This document shows, piece by piece, positions 35,727 to 44,882 of a stretch of DNA of 64,000 nucleotides. Made by a program: the position numbers and the translations under genes. A model generated the notes under the pieces. The model was not told the origin of the DNA. It searched no databases and saw only the letters and a list, made by a program, of their open reading frames with translations. How positions within the stretch are numbered: position 1 is the stretch's first letter; each line of letters starts with the position of its first letter. Origin of the DNA: Gloeocapsopsis dulcis (lineage in GTDB: Bacteria > Cyanobacteriota > Cyanobacteriia > Cyanobacteriales > Chroococcidiopsidaceae); the NCBI RefSeq assembly GCF_032163395.1, contig NZ_CP119968.1:1845501-1909500 (forward strand). The letters are read 5' to 3'.

Positions 35727-36848
35727 CTAATTGAGTTTAGTCTTATCTACTGTAGATACAGTGCGATGGTCGCTTCTCTTCGAGACGCTACGCGAACGCG
35801 AACTCTTTCCGTTGGCATCGCTTGCTGTACGCCATTTGTTAAGCACATCTTTAATCAACACTTCTTTCAGCCAAATCTGAATCACAATGAGTAGCGGAAT
35901 CGCAAGAAACAAACCCAAAAACCCAAAAAATCCGGCAAACACGATTACTGCCAAAATCGTAAATACTGGCAAGAGCGCAACCTCTTGTTGCATAATCAGC
36001 GGTACTAGAATCAAACTCTCAACTTGTTGAATGACGACATACAAGCCAATAACAGCAAGTGCTTTCCAAGGTGCATCAAGTAGAGCAAGTAGGGCTGGGG
36101 GAAAAACACTCAAGGTTGGCCCAATATTAGGAACAAACTCTAAAAAGCCCGCTAAAGCAGCATTGACTAGTGGTAGTGGTACTCGGAGCACAGATAAACC
36201 AGTAAAGCTCAATAAACTTACAAAAAGCATTGTGATTAAAGTACCTTTAATCCAGCCAATCAAAGCAACTTCACACTCTCGCAGAATACGATTAACTCGC
36301 CGCCGATAGAAAGCAGGAAACATCAGAATCAAGAGGCGACGGTAGGGCGCAGGATTCGCTAGCAGCATCATCGTGACGACTAAAAATAAGAGCAAGCTTA
36401 AAATTGCAGCAAGTGAAGTATTGAGCAAAATCCAAAAATTGCCCAAAAGTTGAGCTATCAAAGATTGCAACTGCCCTGCAAGACTGCTGAGAATAATATT
36501 AAGATTATCTAAAATGTCTACAGGAACGATTTTTTGCAGCCAGTTGTACCAGATTCTGAGTCGCTCAGATATGACAGGGATGAGCATTACCAGTTCTTGT
36601 AATTGCTCGACAATTCGCGGCACAATGACTGCAAAAAAGCTAATGACTAAAGCTAGCAAGACGGTCATTGTCATGGCAATGGCGATACCCCGATTAATAC
36701 GATATCGCTCAATACTGCGCACAACCCGATTTAAAACTGTTGCCAGAACAACAGATGCAAATACTAAAAGAACTATTTGCCGAATCTGCCATAAAATGTA
36801 GAGTGAAATTGCAAAAGCAAGCAAACCAAGCCATTGCCCAAATGCCAC
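35727..36848 (-). CDS. AI-2E family (PerM-like) membrane transporter
   Basis: 373 residues. About seven to eight membrane helices, with the central soluble region between helices 2 and 3 typical of the family. LAGFLEFVPNIGPTLSVFPPALLALLDAP and GFFGFLGLFLAIPLLIVIQIWL are the conserved C-terminal blocks. Members export small molecules or sodium, and the substrate is unknown here. The extreme C-terminus (RSRSVSKRSDH) is encoded by a REP-like repeat at 35771-35800. The last 30 residues are therefore probably acquired junk rather than functional. Confidence 0.86.
   Translation of the reverse strand: MAFGQWLGLLAFAISLYILWQIRQIVLLVFASVVLATVLNRVVRSIERYRINRGIAIAMTMTVLLALVISFFAVIVPRIVEQLQELVMLIPVISERLRIWYNWLQKIVPVDILDNLNIILSSLAGQLQSLIAQLLGNFWILLNTSLAAILSLLLFLVVTMMLLANPAPYRRLLILMFPAFYRRRVNRILRECEVALIGWIKGTLITMLFVSLLSFTGLSVLRVPLPLVNAALAGFLEFVPNIGPTLSVFPPALLALLDAPWKALAVIGLYVVIQQVESLILVPLIMQQEVALLPVFTILAVIVFAGFFGFLGLFLAIPLLIVIQIWLKEVLIKDVLNKWRTASDANGKSSRSRSVSKRSDHRTVSTVDKTKLN
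35771..35800. repeat. REP-like repeat inside the AI-2E gene 3' end
   Basis: CGCTTCTCTTCGAGACGCTACGCGAACGCG resembles intergenic REP-like elements frequent in cyanobacteria and is related to the segments at about 4521-4592 and 28644-28667. Here it is read in frame as basic Arg/Ser residues at the C-terminus of the permease. Confidence 0.65.
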
Positions 36849-37268
36849 GGTATTGCCTCCATCTTTAGGCTATTGCATGGGTGTGCTGTCACTGTAGTCT
36901 GTAGCAATCTAGGTGTCGTCCTCCTTAAGAAAGCTTGGCAGTTAGAAACTGTCGCTAAATAAGCAAAACCTACTTTAGCTAAAGGCTTAAACCTCTTTTC
37001 ATCGTACGGTAAGCGTGAATCCTTTAAGCCCGCAGACTGAAGGCTGGGGCTAGACAAACAAAGTATACCGACACACACTGCATGAGAAGTTTCAGCGATA
37101 AGATCGCGGAGGTAGTCTTTGTCTGATTAGCTGCGACTTCAGTCACTAAGCGATTCATGCAAGAACTCCAACTAGCGAGGATCTCAAGCATGAAAATTAG
37201 CAGGTTTAGGCAGACCTTGTATGCTGTTGTCCGATCGCACTTAATCATGAAGTAGATTTGCTCACATC
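36849..37268. other. Intergenic region with composite palindromic repeat
   Basis: 420 bases upstream of the AI-2E permease gene and downstream of the VapC-like gene. At 36953-37065 there are pieces (GCTAAATAAGCAAAACCTAC, TTTAGCTAAAGG, GCCCGCAGACTGAAGGC, CTAGACAAACAAAG) that resemble the flanks of the hairpin repeats at 27586 and 60533. This is probably a larger, decayed relative. No RNA gene or coding frame with recognisable content. The permease promoter should lie at the left side. Confidence 0.5.
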
Positions 37269-37670
37269 TCACTGCCACAGCGTAACAGGAAGATATCTGT
37301 CAAATAACGTGAAATCTCCGTCCGTCGTCAAAATACTATAGCCACGACGGTAAGCAACAGCACAAATCAAAAAGTCTGTATTACTTCCTTGAATGCCGTT
37401 TTTTCGACAAGTATTGTAAAACTCAGCAGCCTTCTCGTAGTCTTCAATCTCCAACTCAAGATTAGGAAATGCTCTTAAGTAATCCCTCAAGCAAGTGAAC
37501 TGTTCCGTCTCACGAATACCTGATAACACTTCCTGTCGAATTACGCCTAACAAGGCAGCTTTACTAACAAGAATTAATTCTCGCAGAGTCGTGACTTGAG
37601 GAAATTTCTGCGAACTACGACTACGTCGCAGTGCCAGTGACCAAACTGAAGTGTCAACAATAACCTTCAT
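37269..37670 (-). CDS. PIN-domain toxin, VapC-like
   Basis: 133 residues. The PIN-domain start VIVDTSVWSLAL supplies the first metal-binding Asp, followed by Glu in RQEVLSGI and Asp residues in QGSNTDFLICAVAYRRGYSILTTDGDF, which complete the acidic quartet. VapC proteins are RNases, often cutting tRNA, held inactive by VapB. The start overlaps the stop of the upstream antitoxin gene by four bases (ATGA), the usual VapBC coupling. Complete and apparently active. Confidence 0.88.
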   Translation of the reverse strand: MKVIVDTSVWSLALRRSRSSQKFPQVTTLRELILVSKAALLGVIRQEVLSGIRETEQFTCLRDYLRAFPNLELEIEDYEKAAEFYNTCRKNGIQGSNTDFLICAVAYRRGYSILTTDGDFTLFDRYLPVTLWQ

Positions 37671-37867
37671 CCCTGCTGCCGCTGTTGTTTGTAGTCGTAG
37701 TCTTGGTCGTACTCAATTTCGCCAAACAGCTCCAAAATTTTTAACTGTTTTCGTCGCTGCACATATTCCCGCAGCGCTTCCTCAATCACGGCTTTCTCTG
37801 TGTAATGCTCTCCGAGCACTAATGCTTCTTGGAGCAATGTGCCATCAATTTCTAGATGTGTCGTCAT
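37667..37867 (-). CDS. VapB-type antitoxin
   Basis: 66 residues from the ATG at 37865-37867, which has GGAGGT nine bases upstream (37877-37882). The frame is open further to 37936, but that part lacks a site and family similarity. MTTHLEIDGTLLQEALVLGEHYTEKAVIEEALREYVQRRKQ is a ribbon-helix-helix-like DNA-binding and dimer region of the VapB (DUF2191-type) group. The acidic tail (DQDYDYKQQ) would occupy the toxin. It probably represses its own promoter in the gap upstream. Confidence 0.85.
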   Translation of the reverse strand: MTTHLEIDGTLLQEALVLGEHYTEKAVIEEALREYVQRRKQLKILELFGEIEYDQDYDYKQQRQQG

Positions 37868-38301
37868 CGGAATGGCACCTCCAATACTGTCGTTAAAACA
37901 GCTTTTCTTGCTTTTGACCTTGCTCCATTTTAACAATCCTGGCGGGAAGTCCCCGTCTGTAGCAAAGCGCGGAAAGTGGGGATGACGAGGGCGGGGATTT
38001 TACTTTTCAACCGGAAGTGTGAGATTATACTCATAGTCAATGACTCGCCCGACCGTATGGAACACAAAGGCTAATCCGAAGTAGTGGTACGACACTTGCC
38101 GCAGCAACATCGGTAGCTCGGGGAAAGAACACGTCTAGCTGGTTGGTATTCCGTAATTCCATGATGTGTTGCACAGTAAAAAATCAAACGACTGGCGGAA
38201 GGCGAGTTGCTGCCTGGGTAGTAGGCAACTACTACGGCTGTTAGTGCCACCATTAGGTGAAGCAAAACCAGCAAAGGGAGAGTAAGACCAAACTGTGCAA
38301 G
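37868..38301. other. Gene-free stretch with mobile-element-like debris
   Basis: Contains a TCCCC / GGGGA palindrome at 37950-37982 (GTCCCCGTCTGTAGC then AAAGTGGGGATGAC), similar in style to IS200/IS605 subterminal hairpins. Short frames on both strands lack any recognisable domain. The vapBC promoter should be near 37885-37935. I read the rest as decayed insertion-sequence sequence. Confidence 0.4.
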
Positions 38302-38371
38302 CACAAGGAGGTATCTGCCGTTGAAACAGGAAGCCCCAGACGTAGCGAAGCAAATTCTGTGGGTACTTCAC
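38302..38371 (+). mobile_element. Second decayed IS200/IS605-type right end
   Basis: The plus-strand frame reads HKEVSAVETGSPRRSEANSV, a tail pattern I associate with cyanobacterial tnpB genes. It overlaps a hairpin at 38334-38363: CCCCAGA, a 15-base loop, then TCTGTGGG, with one unpaired T three bases from the 3' foot. TACTTCAC follows. The unpaired-T geometry is the same as at 21265-21283, but the stem sequence differs, so it comes from a different element. No transposase body remains. Confidence 0.5.
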
Positions 38372-38454
38372 TAGTAGTAAAACTGAGAAAAATACAGTTC
38401 TTATCTAGAACTAATCTAAGATGATATTAAGTTGGTTTCCCAAACCAGTGTTAC

Positions 38455-39243
38455 ATGACTGATTCTGCCTTGCCAGAAATAGAGACAACAGTAGTCCCTC
38501 CCTCAAATCCGGTGAATGCTAACTTACAAGTTCGCCTCAAGGGTGAGGGAGAAAAGTTGCTATTAATTTTGCCAACAGAAACCGAAACTGCGACAGCAAC
38601 AAGTTGGTCTGATCTTTGGCAACAATTAAAGCAGCGACTAAATGGTGGCGATCGCTTTTGGCAACCTAATACATCTGTTCATCTCATGGCAACAGATCGG
38701 TTGTTAGACGCTCGACAACTGCAGGCGATCGCAGATGCTTTATCAGAAGTCCAACTCCAGTTAACTCGCGTGTTCACAAGTCGTCGCCAAACATCTGTCG
38801 CCGCAGCAACCGCAGGTTATAGCGTTGAACAACAAGCACCTGTTACTGGAATTAATCAAACATTAAACGCTACCCCTGTACCGCTAGCTGAACCGTTGTA
38901 TCTCCAAATGACTGTGAGATCTGGGATGGAAATTCGTCATGCAGGTTCAGTAATTGTGTTAGGAGACCTTAACCCTGGTGGTACTGTAGTGGCAAATGGC
39001 GATATTCTAGTTTGGGGTCGTTTGCGCGGAGTTGCTCATGCAGGTGCTGCTGGTAATTCTAAGTGTCTAATCATGGCATTGCAAATGGAACCAACGCAGC
39101 TGCGGATTGCAGAATTTGTCGCGAGGGCACCGACTAATGTCCCATCTCAGTTTTATCCTGAGATTGCTTACGTCATGTCTGAAGGTATTCGGATCGCTAA
39201 AGCTGCTGATTTTTCTAAATCCCAATTTTCGTTACCATCATGA
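38455..39243 (+). CDS. minC: Septum-site determining protein MinC
   Basis: 262 residues. N-terminal FtsZ-interacting domain (about 20-120), variable linker, and a C-terminal beta-helix domain (about 150-250) with GMEIRHAGSVIVLGDLNPGGTVVANGDILVWGRLRGVAHAG, the strongest MinC signature. It inhibits FtsZ polymerisation away from midcell when recruited by MinD. It is the first gene of a minCDE operon and overlaps minD by four bases (ATGA). Confidence 0.94.
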   Translation: MTDSALPEIETTVVPPSNPVNANLQVRLKGEGEKLLLILPTETETATATSWSDLWQQLKQRLNGGDRFWQPNTSVHLMATDRLLDARQLQAIADALSEVQLQLTRVFTSRRQTSVAAATAGYSVEQQAPVTGINQTLNATPVPLAEPLYLQMTVRSGMEIRHAGSVIVLGDLNPGGTVVANGDILVWGRLRGVAHAGAAGNSKCLIMALQMEPTQLRIAEFVARAPTNVPSQFYPEIAYVMSEGIRIAKAADFSKSQFSLPS

Positions 39244-40043
39244 AGCGCATTATCGTTACTACCTCTGGTAAAGGAGGGGTAGGCAAAACCACAGTCACCG
39301 CCAACTTGGGTATGGCATTAGCCCGATTAGGGCGTAAAATTGTTTTGGTGGATGCAGATTTTGGGTTAAGAAACTTAGATTTGCTTCTGGGATTGGAAAA
39401 TCGCATCGTCTATACGGCAATGGAAGTCGTATTGGGCGAATGTCGCTTAGAGCAAGCCTTAGTAAGAGACAAACGCGAATCAGGATTAGCCCTGCTTCCT
39501 GCTGCCCAAAACCGCAACAAAGAAGCCATAACTGCTGAACAGATGAAACAGCTCGTTGATTCTTTGACCGAATTGTATGACTATGTTGTCATCGACTGTC
39601 CGGCTGGAATCGAAATGGGCTTTAAAAATGCGATCGCCGGTGCGAAAGAAGCATTGATTGTTACAACACCAGAAATTGCCGCAGTACGCGATGCCGATCG
39701 CGTGATTGGTTTACTCGAAGCTCAAGGAATCAAGAATATCCACTTAATTGTCAACCGCCTGCGACCTGCCATGGTACAGGCAAATGACATGATGTCTGTA
39801 CAGGATGTCCAAGAAATTTTATCTATTCCCTTAATTGGTGTTGTTCCAGAAGATGAGCGTGTCATCGTTTCAACTAACCGAGGCGAACCTTTAGTGTTAT
39901 CTGAGACTGCCTCTCTTGCAGGAATGGCATTTGATCATATTGCTCGACGATTAGAAGGGGAAAAAGTAGAGTTTCTCGATTTGGAACCTACTCAAGACAA
40001 CTTCTTCGCTCGCTTACGTAAGCTGTTGTTTTCTATCATCTAA
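39240..40043 (+). CDS. minD: Septum-site determining ATPase MinD
   Basis: 267 residues. Deviant Walker A TSGKGGVGKTTVTANLG at the N-terminus, VLVDADFGLRNLDLLLG, VVIDCPAGIE and IVNRLRP are standard. The C-terminal amphipathic membrane-targeting helix is FFARLRKLLFSII. ATP-bound dimers bind the membrane and recruit MinC; MinE stimulates hydrolysis. Translation is coupled to minC by an ATGA overlap. No anomaly. Confidence 0.97.
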   Translation: MKRIIVTTSGKGGVGKTTVTANLGMALARLGRKIVLVDADFGLRNLDLLLGLENRIVYTAMEVVLGECRLEQALVRDKRESGLALLPAAQNRNKEAITAEQMKQLVDSLTELYDYVVIDCPAGIEMGFKNAIAGAKEALIVTTPEIAAVRDADRVIGLLEAQGIKNIHLIVNRLRPAMVQANDMMSVQDVQEILSIPLIGVVPEDERVIVSTNRGEPLVLSETASLAGMAFDHIARRLEGEKVEFLDLEPTQDNFFARLRKLLFSII

Positions 40044-40070
40044 ACGATTTCCACCCCTGCACCTACTGTC

Positions 40071-40352
40071 ATGATTACCGACTTCCTCGATCGATTTTTT
40101 CCTGTAGCACGTAATGAGAACACCAGCCGCAGTGCAGTTAAGCAGCGCCTGCAATTAGTACTTGCCCACGATCGCACTGATCTAAGTCCGCAAGCACTTG
40201 AGAAAATGCAGCAGGAAATTTTAGAAGTCGTCTCGCGTTATGTAGAACTCGAAACAGATGGATTAGAGTTTTGCCTAGAAAACAACCAACGAACAACTGC
40301 ACTGATTGCAAACTTACCAATTCGACGTGTTAAAGACATTGACGATCAATAA
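40071..40352 (+). CDS. minE: MinE, topological specificity factor
   Basis: 93 residues. N-terminal membrane-binding segment ([11 protein letters not shown]), the MinD-activating region ([32 protein letters not shown]), then the dimerisation domain ([18 protein letters not shown]). It lies 27 bases after minD and closes the minCDE operon. Length is normal for a MinE. Confidence 0.95.
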   Translation: MITDFLDRFFPVARNENTSRSAVKQRLQLVLAHDRTDLSPQALEKMQQEILEVVSRYVELETDGLEFCLENNQRTTALIANLPIRRVKDIDDQ

Positions 40353-40545
40353 TGAGCAACTAGCAACTCAATAAGAATATAGTTATTTAACCGGAGATAA
40401 TATAACAGTTATTATCGCATCTCTACATCTTCTTTTCATCTGACATACTCACGTCATATCAGTGCCATATCTAGCCCTCAAAATTAAAGACATTGATATT
40501 TATAAGTGGTTTCTTGTCTTTATCTCATAGCGCACACGATACTTC

Positions 40546-41847
40546 GTGACTAATCACAATTTGCCCTTGAATAAACTATCTAACTCCCCACCTTCCCTAC
40601 AGCAGATCGCGAAGCTACTGGTTGCAGGCGTAAGCGTTCTGAGTATTGGCATTACAGGGTGTACTCCCGTTTTAGAAGAACAAGCGGAGCGAGGCACGCT
40701 ACTTAGCCAAGCTGAGAGTACAATCACATCTAGACGTGCGATCGCTGATGTCCAAGCTTTAGTTGAATTAGGACCTAGGGTAACAGGCACACCTGTGATG
40801 GAACAAGCTAGAGCTTATCTCATTGAGCAGTACACCCGTGCTGGCTATGAAACAAAAACTCAAACCTTTACTTACCCAAAATTTGAGGATCTTGGCTCAA
40901 ATATTACAGTCAATGGTCGCACAATTAATGGTCGCGCCCTGAATGGCTCAATTGCTGGAAAACAGAGTGCGCGACTTGTGGCTGTCCCGAATGTCGGACA
41001 AGCATCAGATTTTGCTGCGGTTGATGTCAAAGGTGCGATCGCACTCGTCCGACGCGGTGAAATTCCGTTTCTCCAAAAAGCTCAAAATGCAGCCAATGCA
41101 GGAGCAGTGGGTGTTGTTATCATTAATAATGAGTCTAGTGATTTATATGGCACGCTGGGTGGAGAAGTGCAAATTCCGGTATTAGCACTATCTGGGAAAG
41201 TTGGGAATTCTCTATTTGAGTCGCAACAATCACAAGTATCGCTTGCAGTCAATACTCGCCAACGCACTGTTACAGGTACCAATGTCATAGCCCATCTTCC
41301 TGGTGTCACTCAACCACGTGTCATTGTGGGAGGACATTACGACTCAGTTCCAGGTTCTCCAGGAGCGAACGACAATGCATCTGGAACCGCTGTTGTATTA
41401 GATATTGCCCGTAACATGGCTCAAACAACGTTAGCACGTCAAGCTTGGTTTGTGGCGTTTGATGGCGAGGAAGATGGTTTACATGGTTCAAGATATTTCG
41501 TTAGTCAAGCGCAGCCTAGTTTTCTAGAGGGGCTAGATGCCATGCTAAATTTCGATATGGTCGGTGTTAACGATCAGCTGCTTGTTGGCGGAACACAGTC
41601 ACTCACAAAACTTACCCAAGCAACACAGTCTGATATTTCTATCTTTGGTAGTCAAGGAGGTAGCGATCATGCTCCCTTTGCGAGAGCAGGTGTACCTGTA
41701 CTATTCTTTTATCGAGGTCAGGAACCAAACTATCACACTCCTAACGATAAATCTGTCGAGCCAAGGTTGCTAGATGAAACATCTCAGGTTGGTTTTAATG
41801 TCCTCAAGCAAATACTTAATTCTGATACCGTTTCAGTAGCAATGTAA
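40546..41847 (+). CDS. M28 family metallopeptidase, predicted lipoprotein
   Basis: 433 residues from GTG 40546. An N-terminal hydrophobic segment ends with a lipobox-like ITGC (Cys39). A protease-associated (PA) insert spans about 130-245 (VKGAIALVRRGEIPFLQKAQNAANAGAVGVVIIN). The M28 dizinc core follows: His in VGGHYDSVPGSPG, Asp in GANDNASG, Glu in FDGEEDG, Asp in NFDMVG, His in NYHTPNDK. All five metal ligands and the catalytic Glu are present. Predicted aminopeptidase in the periplasm or outer membrane. Monocistronic. Confidence 0.9.
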   Translation: MTNHNLPLNKLSNSPPSLQQIAKLLVAGVSVLSIGITGCTPVLEEQAERGTLLSQAESTITSRRAIADVQALVELGPRVTGTPVMEQARAYLIEQYTRAGYETKTQTFTYPKFEDLGSNITVNGRTINGRALNGSIAGKQSARLVAVPNVGQASDFAAVDVKGAIALVRRGEIPFLQKAQNAANAGAVGVVIINNESSDLYGTLGGEVQIPVLALSGKVGNSLFESQQSQVSLAVNTRQRTVTGTNVIAHLPGVTQPRVIVGGHYDSVPGSPGANDNASGTAVVLDIARNMAQTTLARQAWFVAFDGEEDGLHGSRYFVSQAQPSFLEGLDAMLNFDMVGVNDQLLVGGTQSLTKLTQATQSDISIFGSQGGSDHAPFARAGVPVLFFYRGQEPNYHTPNDKSVEPRLLDETSQVGFNVLKQILNSDTVSVAM

Positions 41848-42041
41848 AATTATTCTTCATTGCCTGTAATTAAGTAACAGTCTGTTGTCTTTACCACAAA
41901 GCATACGGCGATCCGTACTCTCAATCGCTAGAAATATAAAGTCATAACGAGTATGCTTTATATAAGTAATAGTCAAGTGTTAATTTCAAATGTGAGGGGC
42001 AGTTAAAACCTTATCAATTCATTAAGTAGATATCCTAAATC

Positions 42042-42536
42042 ATGCTGAAATTGTTACCTATAGGCGCTGCCCTAGCTACTATTGTAAGTGCTCAAGTTCC
42101 TGAAATATTACCATCGGCAGTCAAAACTGCGGAGCAGAGAGCAAATCCTACGGCAATGGTTGCAACTCAGCCAGCCCATGCTACGAACTTACCCTACACG
42201 ATCGCACAAACTCGTTACCGCACGCCACAACAAAGCGATGACTCTGGTCAAGTTGGCACATTAGTTGTTTTAGGAGCAATTGGTGCTACAGCTGCAGTAG
42301 CAGTTGCTAGTAGTACAAAGAAAAAATCTTTTTCTCTAGGTAATACAACCAAGCAAGGTAGTTTCAATCAGGCTAGCCCTAGACTGCAGAAGCGATTAAT
42401 GATACTACTACACAATGATCAAGCTGCAGCCAACCGCCTCATAAACAACATTAAGCTCAATCATCCGCACCAATCGACAAACTGGGCGACTGAGAAAGCA
42501 ATTTATGACCTAGAACGCGATCGCGGCGGTAGATAA
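42042..42536 (+). CDS. Exported hypothetical protein
   Basis: 164 residues, not recognised. A signal-peptide-like start (LLPIGAALATIVSAQ), a second hydrophobic Gly/Ala/Val segment at about 72-88 (VGTLVVLGAIGATAAVAVASS), then a basic domain ending in ANRLINNIKLNHPHQSTNWATEKAIYDLERDRGG. The last 50 residues look folded and helical and have the style of a conserved cyanobacterial family. No neighbour suggests a role. Coding confidence rests on regular codon use and length. Confidence 0.65.
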   Translation: MLKLLPIGAALATIVSAQVPEILPSAVKTAEQRANPTAMVATQPAHATNLPYTIAQTRYRTPQQSDDSGQVGTLVVLGAIGATAAVAVASSTKKKSFSLGNTTKQGSFNQASPRLQKRLMILLHNDQAAANRLINNIKLNHPHQSTNWATEKAIYDLERDRGGR

Positions 42537-42636
42537 TGAGCTTAAGAGAGTTTTGAGTTTTGAATTTTGAGTTTTGAATTGAAGAAAATAACTCATAACT
42601 CAACACTCAACACTCAAAACTAATCACTCACCCCTC
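42537..42636. repeat. AACTC/GAGTT dispersed intergenic repeat, second copy
   Basis: Same head and same tail as the copy at 1548-1680, with GAGTTTTGAGTT and AACTCAACACTC arms able to pair. It again separates the 3' ends of convergent genes, so a bidirectional terminator role is plausible. Confidence 0.75.
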
Positions 42637-42638
42637 TT

Positions 42639-43052
42639 TTACAGCATTCCACCAGCAGCTTGGAAACGGGCACGTGCTTTTTTTAAGGCTTGATTAGCTT
42701 GAATTTGCTCTTGACGCGAAGCATTTTGAATTTGATTCACTTTTGCTTCTGCTTGGTTGTAAGCAGTGCGGGCAGCTTCTAAATCAATTTTGTCGCCACG
42801 TTCTGCGGCGTTAACTAGAATAGTGACTTCATCACTTTCTACTTCAGCAAATCCACCCATCAGTGCGATCGCAACCCAATCTTCATTGGAGCTAGAGCGA
42901 ACTCGCATAACGCCTGTATCCAGTGCTGTTAGTAGCGGTGCGTGACCACTAAGAATACCTAGTTGACCTGTAGTACTAGGTAGAATTACTTCTTGCGCTG
43001 TTGCATCCCAAACAGTTTTATCAGGTGAAACAACACGAACAGTTAAAGCCAT
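42639..43052 (-). CDS. atpC: ATP synthase F1 epsilon subunit
   Basis: 137 residues. N-terminal beta sandwich ([45 protein letters not shown]) and C-terminal helical hairpin ([32 protein letters not shown]). It couples the gamma shaft to the membrane ring and can inhibit ATP hydrolysis. It lies downstream of the beta gene on the same strand, the separate beta-epsilon operon typical of cyanobacteria and plastids, where it is called atpE. The 162-base gap holds a repeat fragment. Confidence 0.96.
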   Translation of the reverse strand: MALTVRVVSPDKTVWDATAQEVILPSTTGQLGILSGHAPLLTALDTGVMRVRSSSNEDWVAIALMGGFAEVESDEVTILVNAAERGDKIDLEAARTAYNQAEAKVNQIQNASRQEQIQANQALKKARARFQAAGGML

Positions 43053-43214
43053 ATGTCTTAAAAAATCAGGGAAGTTATCAAGTAGCGAAAACTGAAGGTT
43101 TCTAGAGCTATGGAAGCTGGGGGAGCAATTCCTATAGATGTTGCTAACTATTAATCACTCACCCCACTCTCCGAGAAGGGCAAAGCCCTACACCCCTTGC
43201 TCCTAACCCCTCTT

Positions 43215-44684
<1,470 letters not shown>

Positions 44685-44882
44685 TCAGCTATCTGGGAGA
44701 TGCAGTTCAATAGACTGTTTTTAAGATTATCACTGAATAGGTAGCGAACTGCACTTTCAGTGGTATTCCTGCAAAACTATTATGGTTCATTATTGGCAAG
44801 ACTTATTATCTTTCGGGCGGAGTTATGAGTTATGAACGTTGAGTTTTGAGTTAATTACGAATTAATTCAATTTTTAGGAGCG

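Noticed and set aside
37024-37278. 84-codon minus-strand frame upstream of the AI-2E gene
   Set aside because: Overlaps the composite palindromic repeat; no domain and no start signal.
38071-38371. Two overlapping minus-strand frames (77 and 78 codons)
   Set aside because: They lie in decayed insertion-sequence debris, have no recognisable motif, overlap each other in different frames, and run antisense to a more convincing TnpB-like tail.
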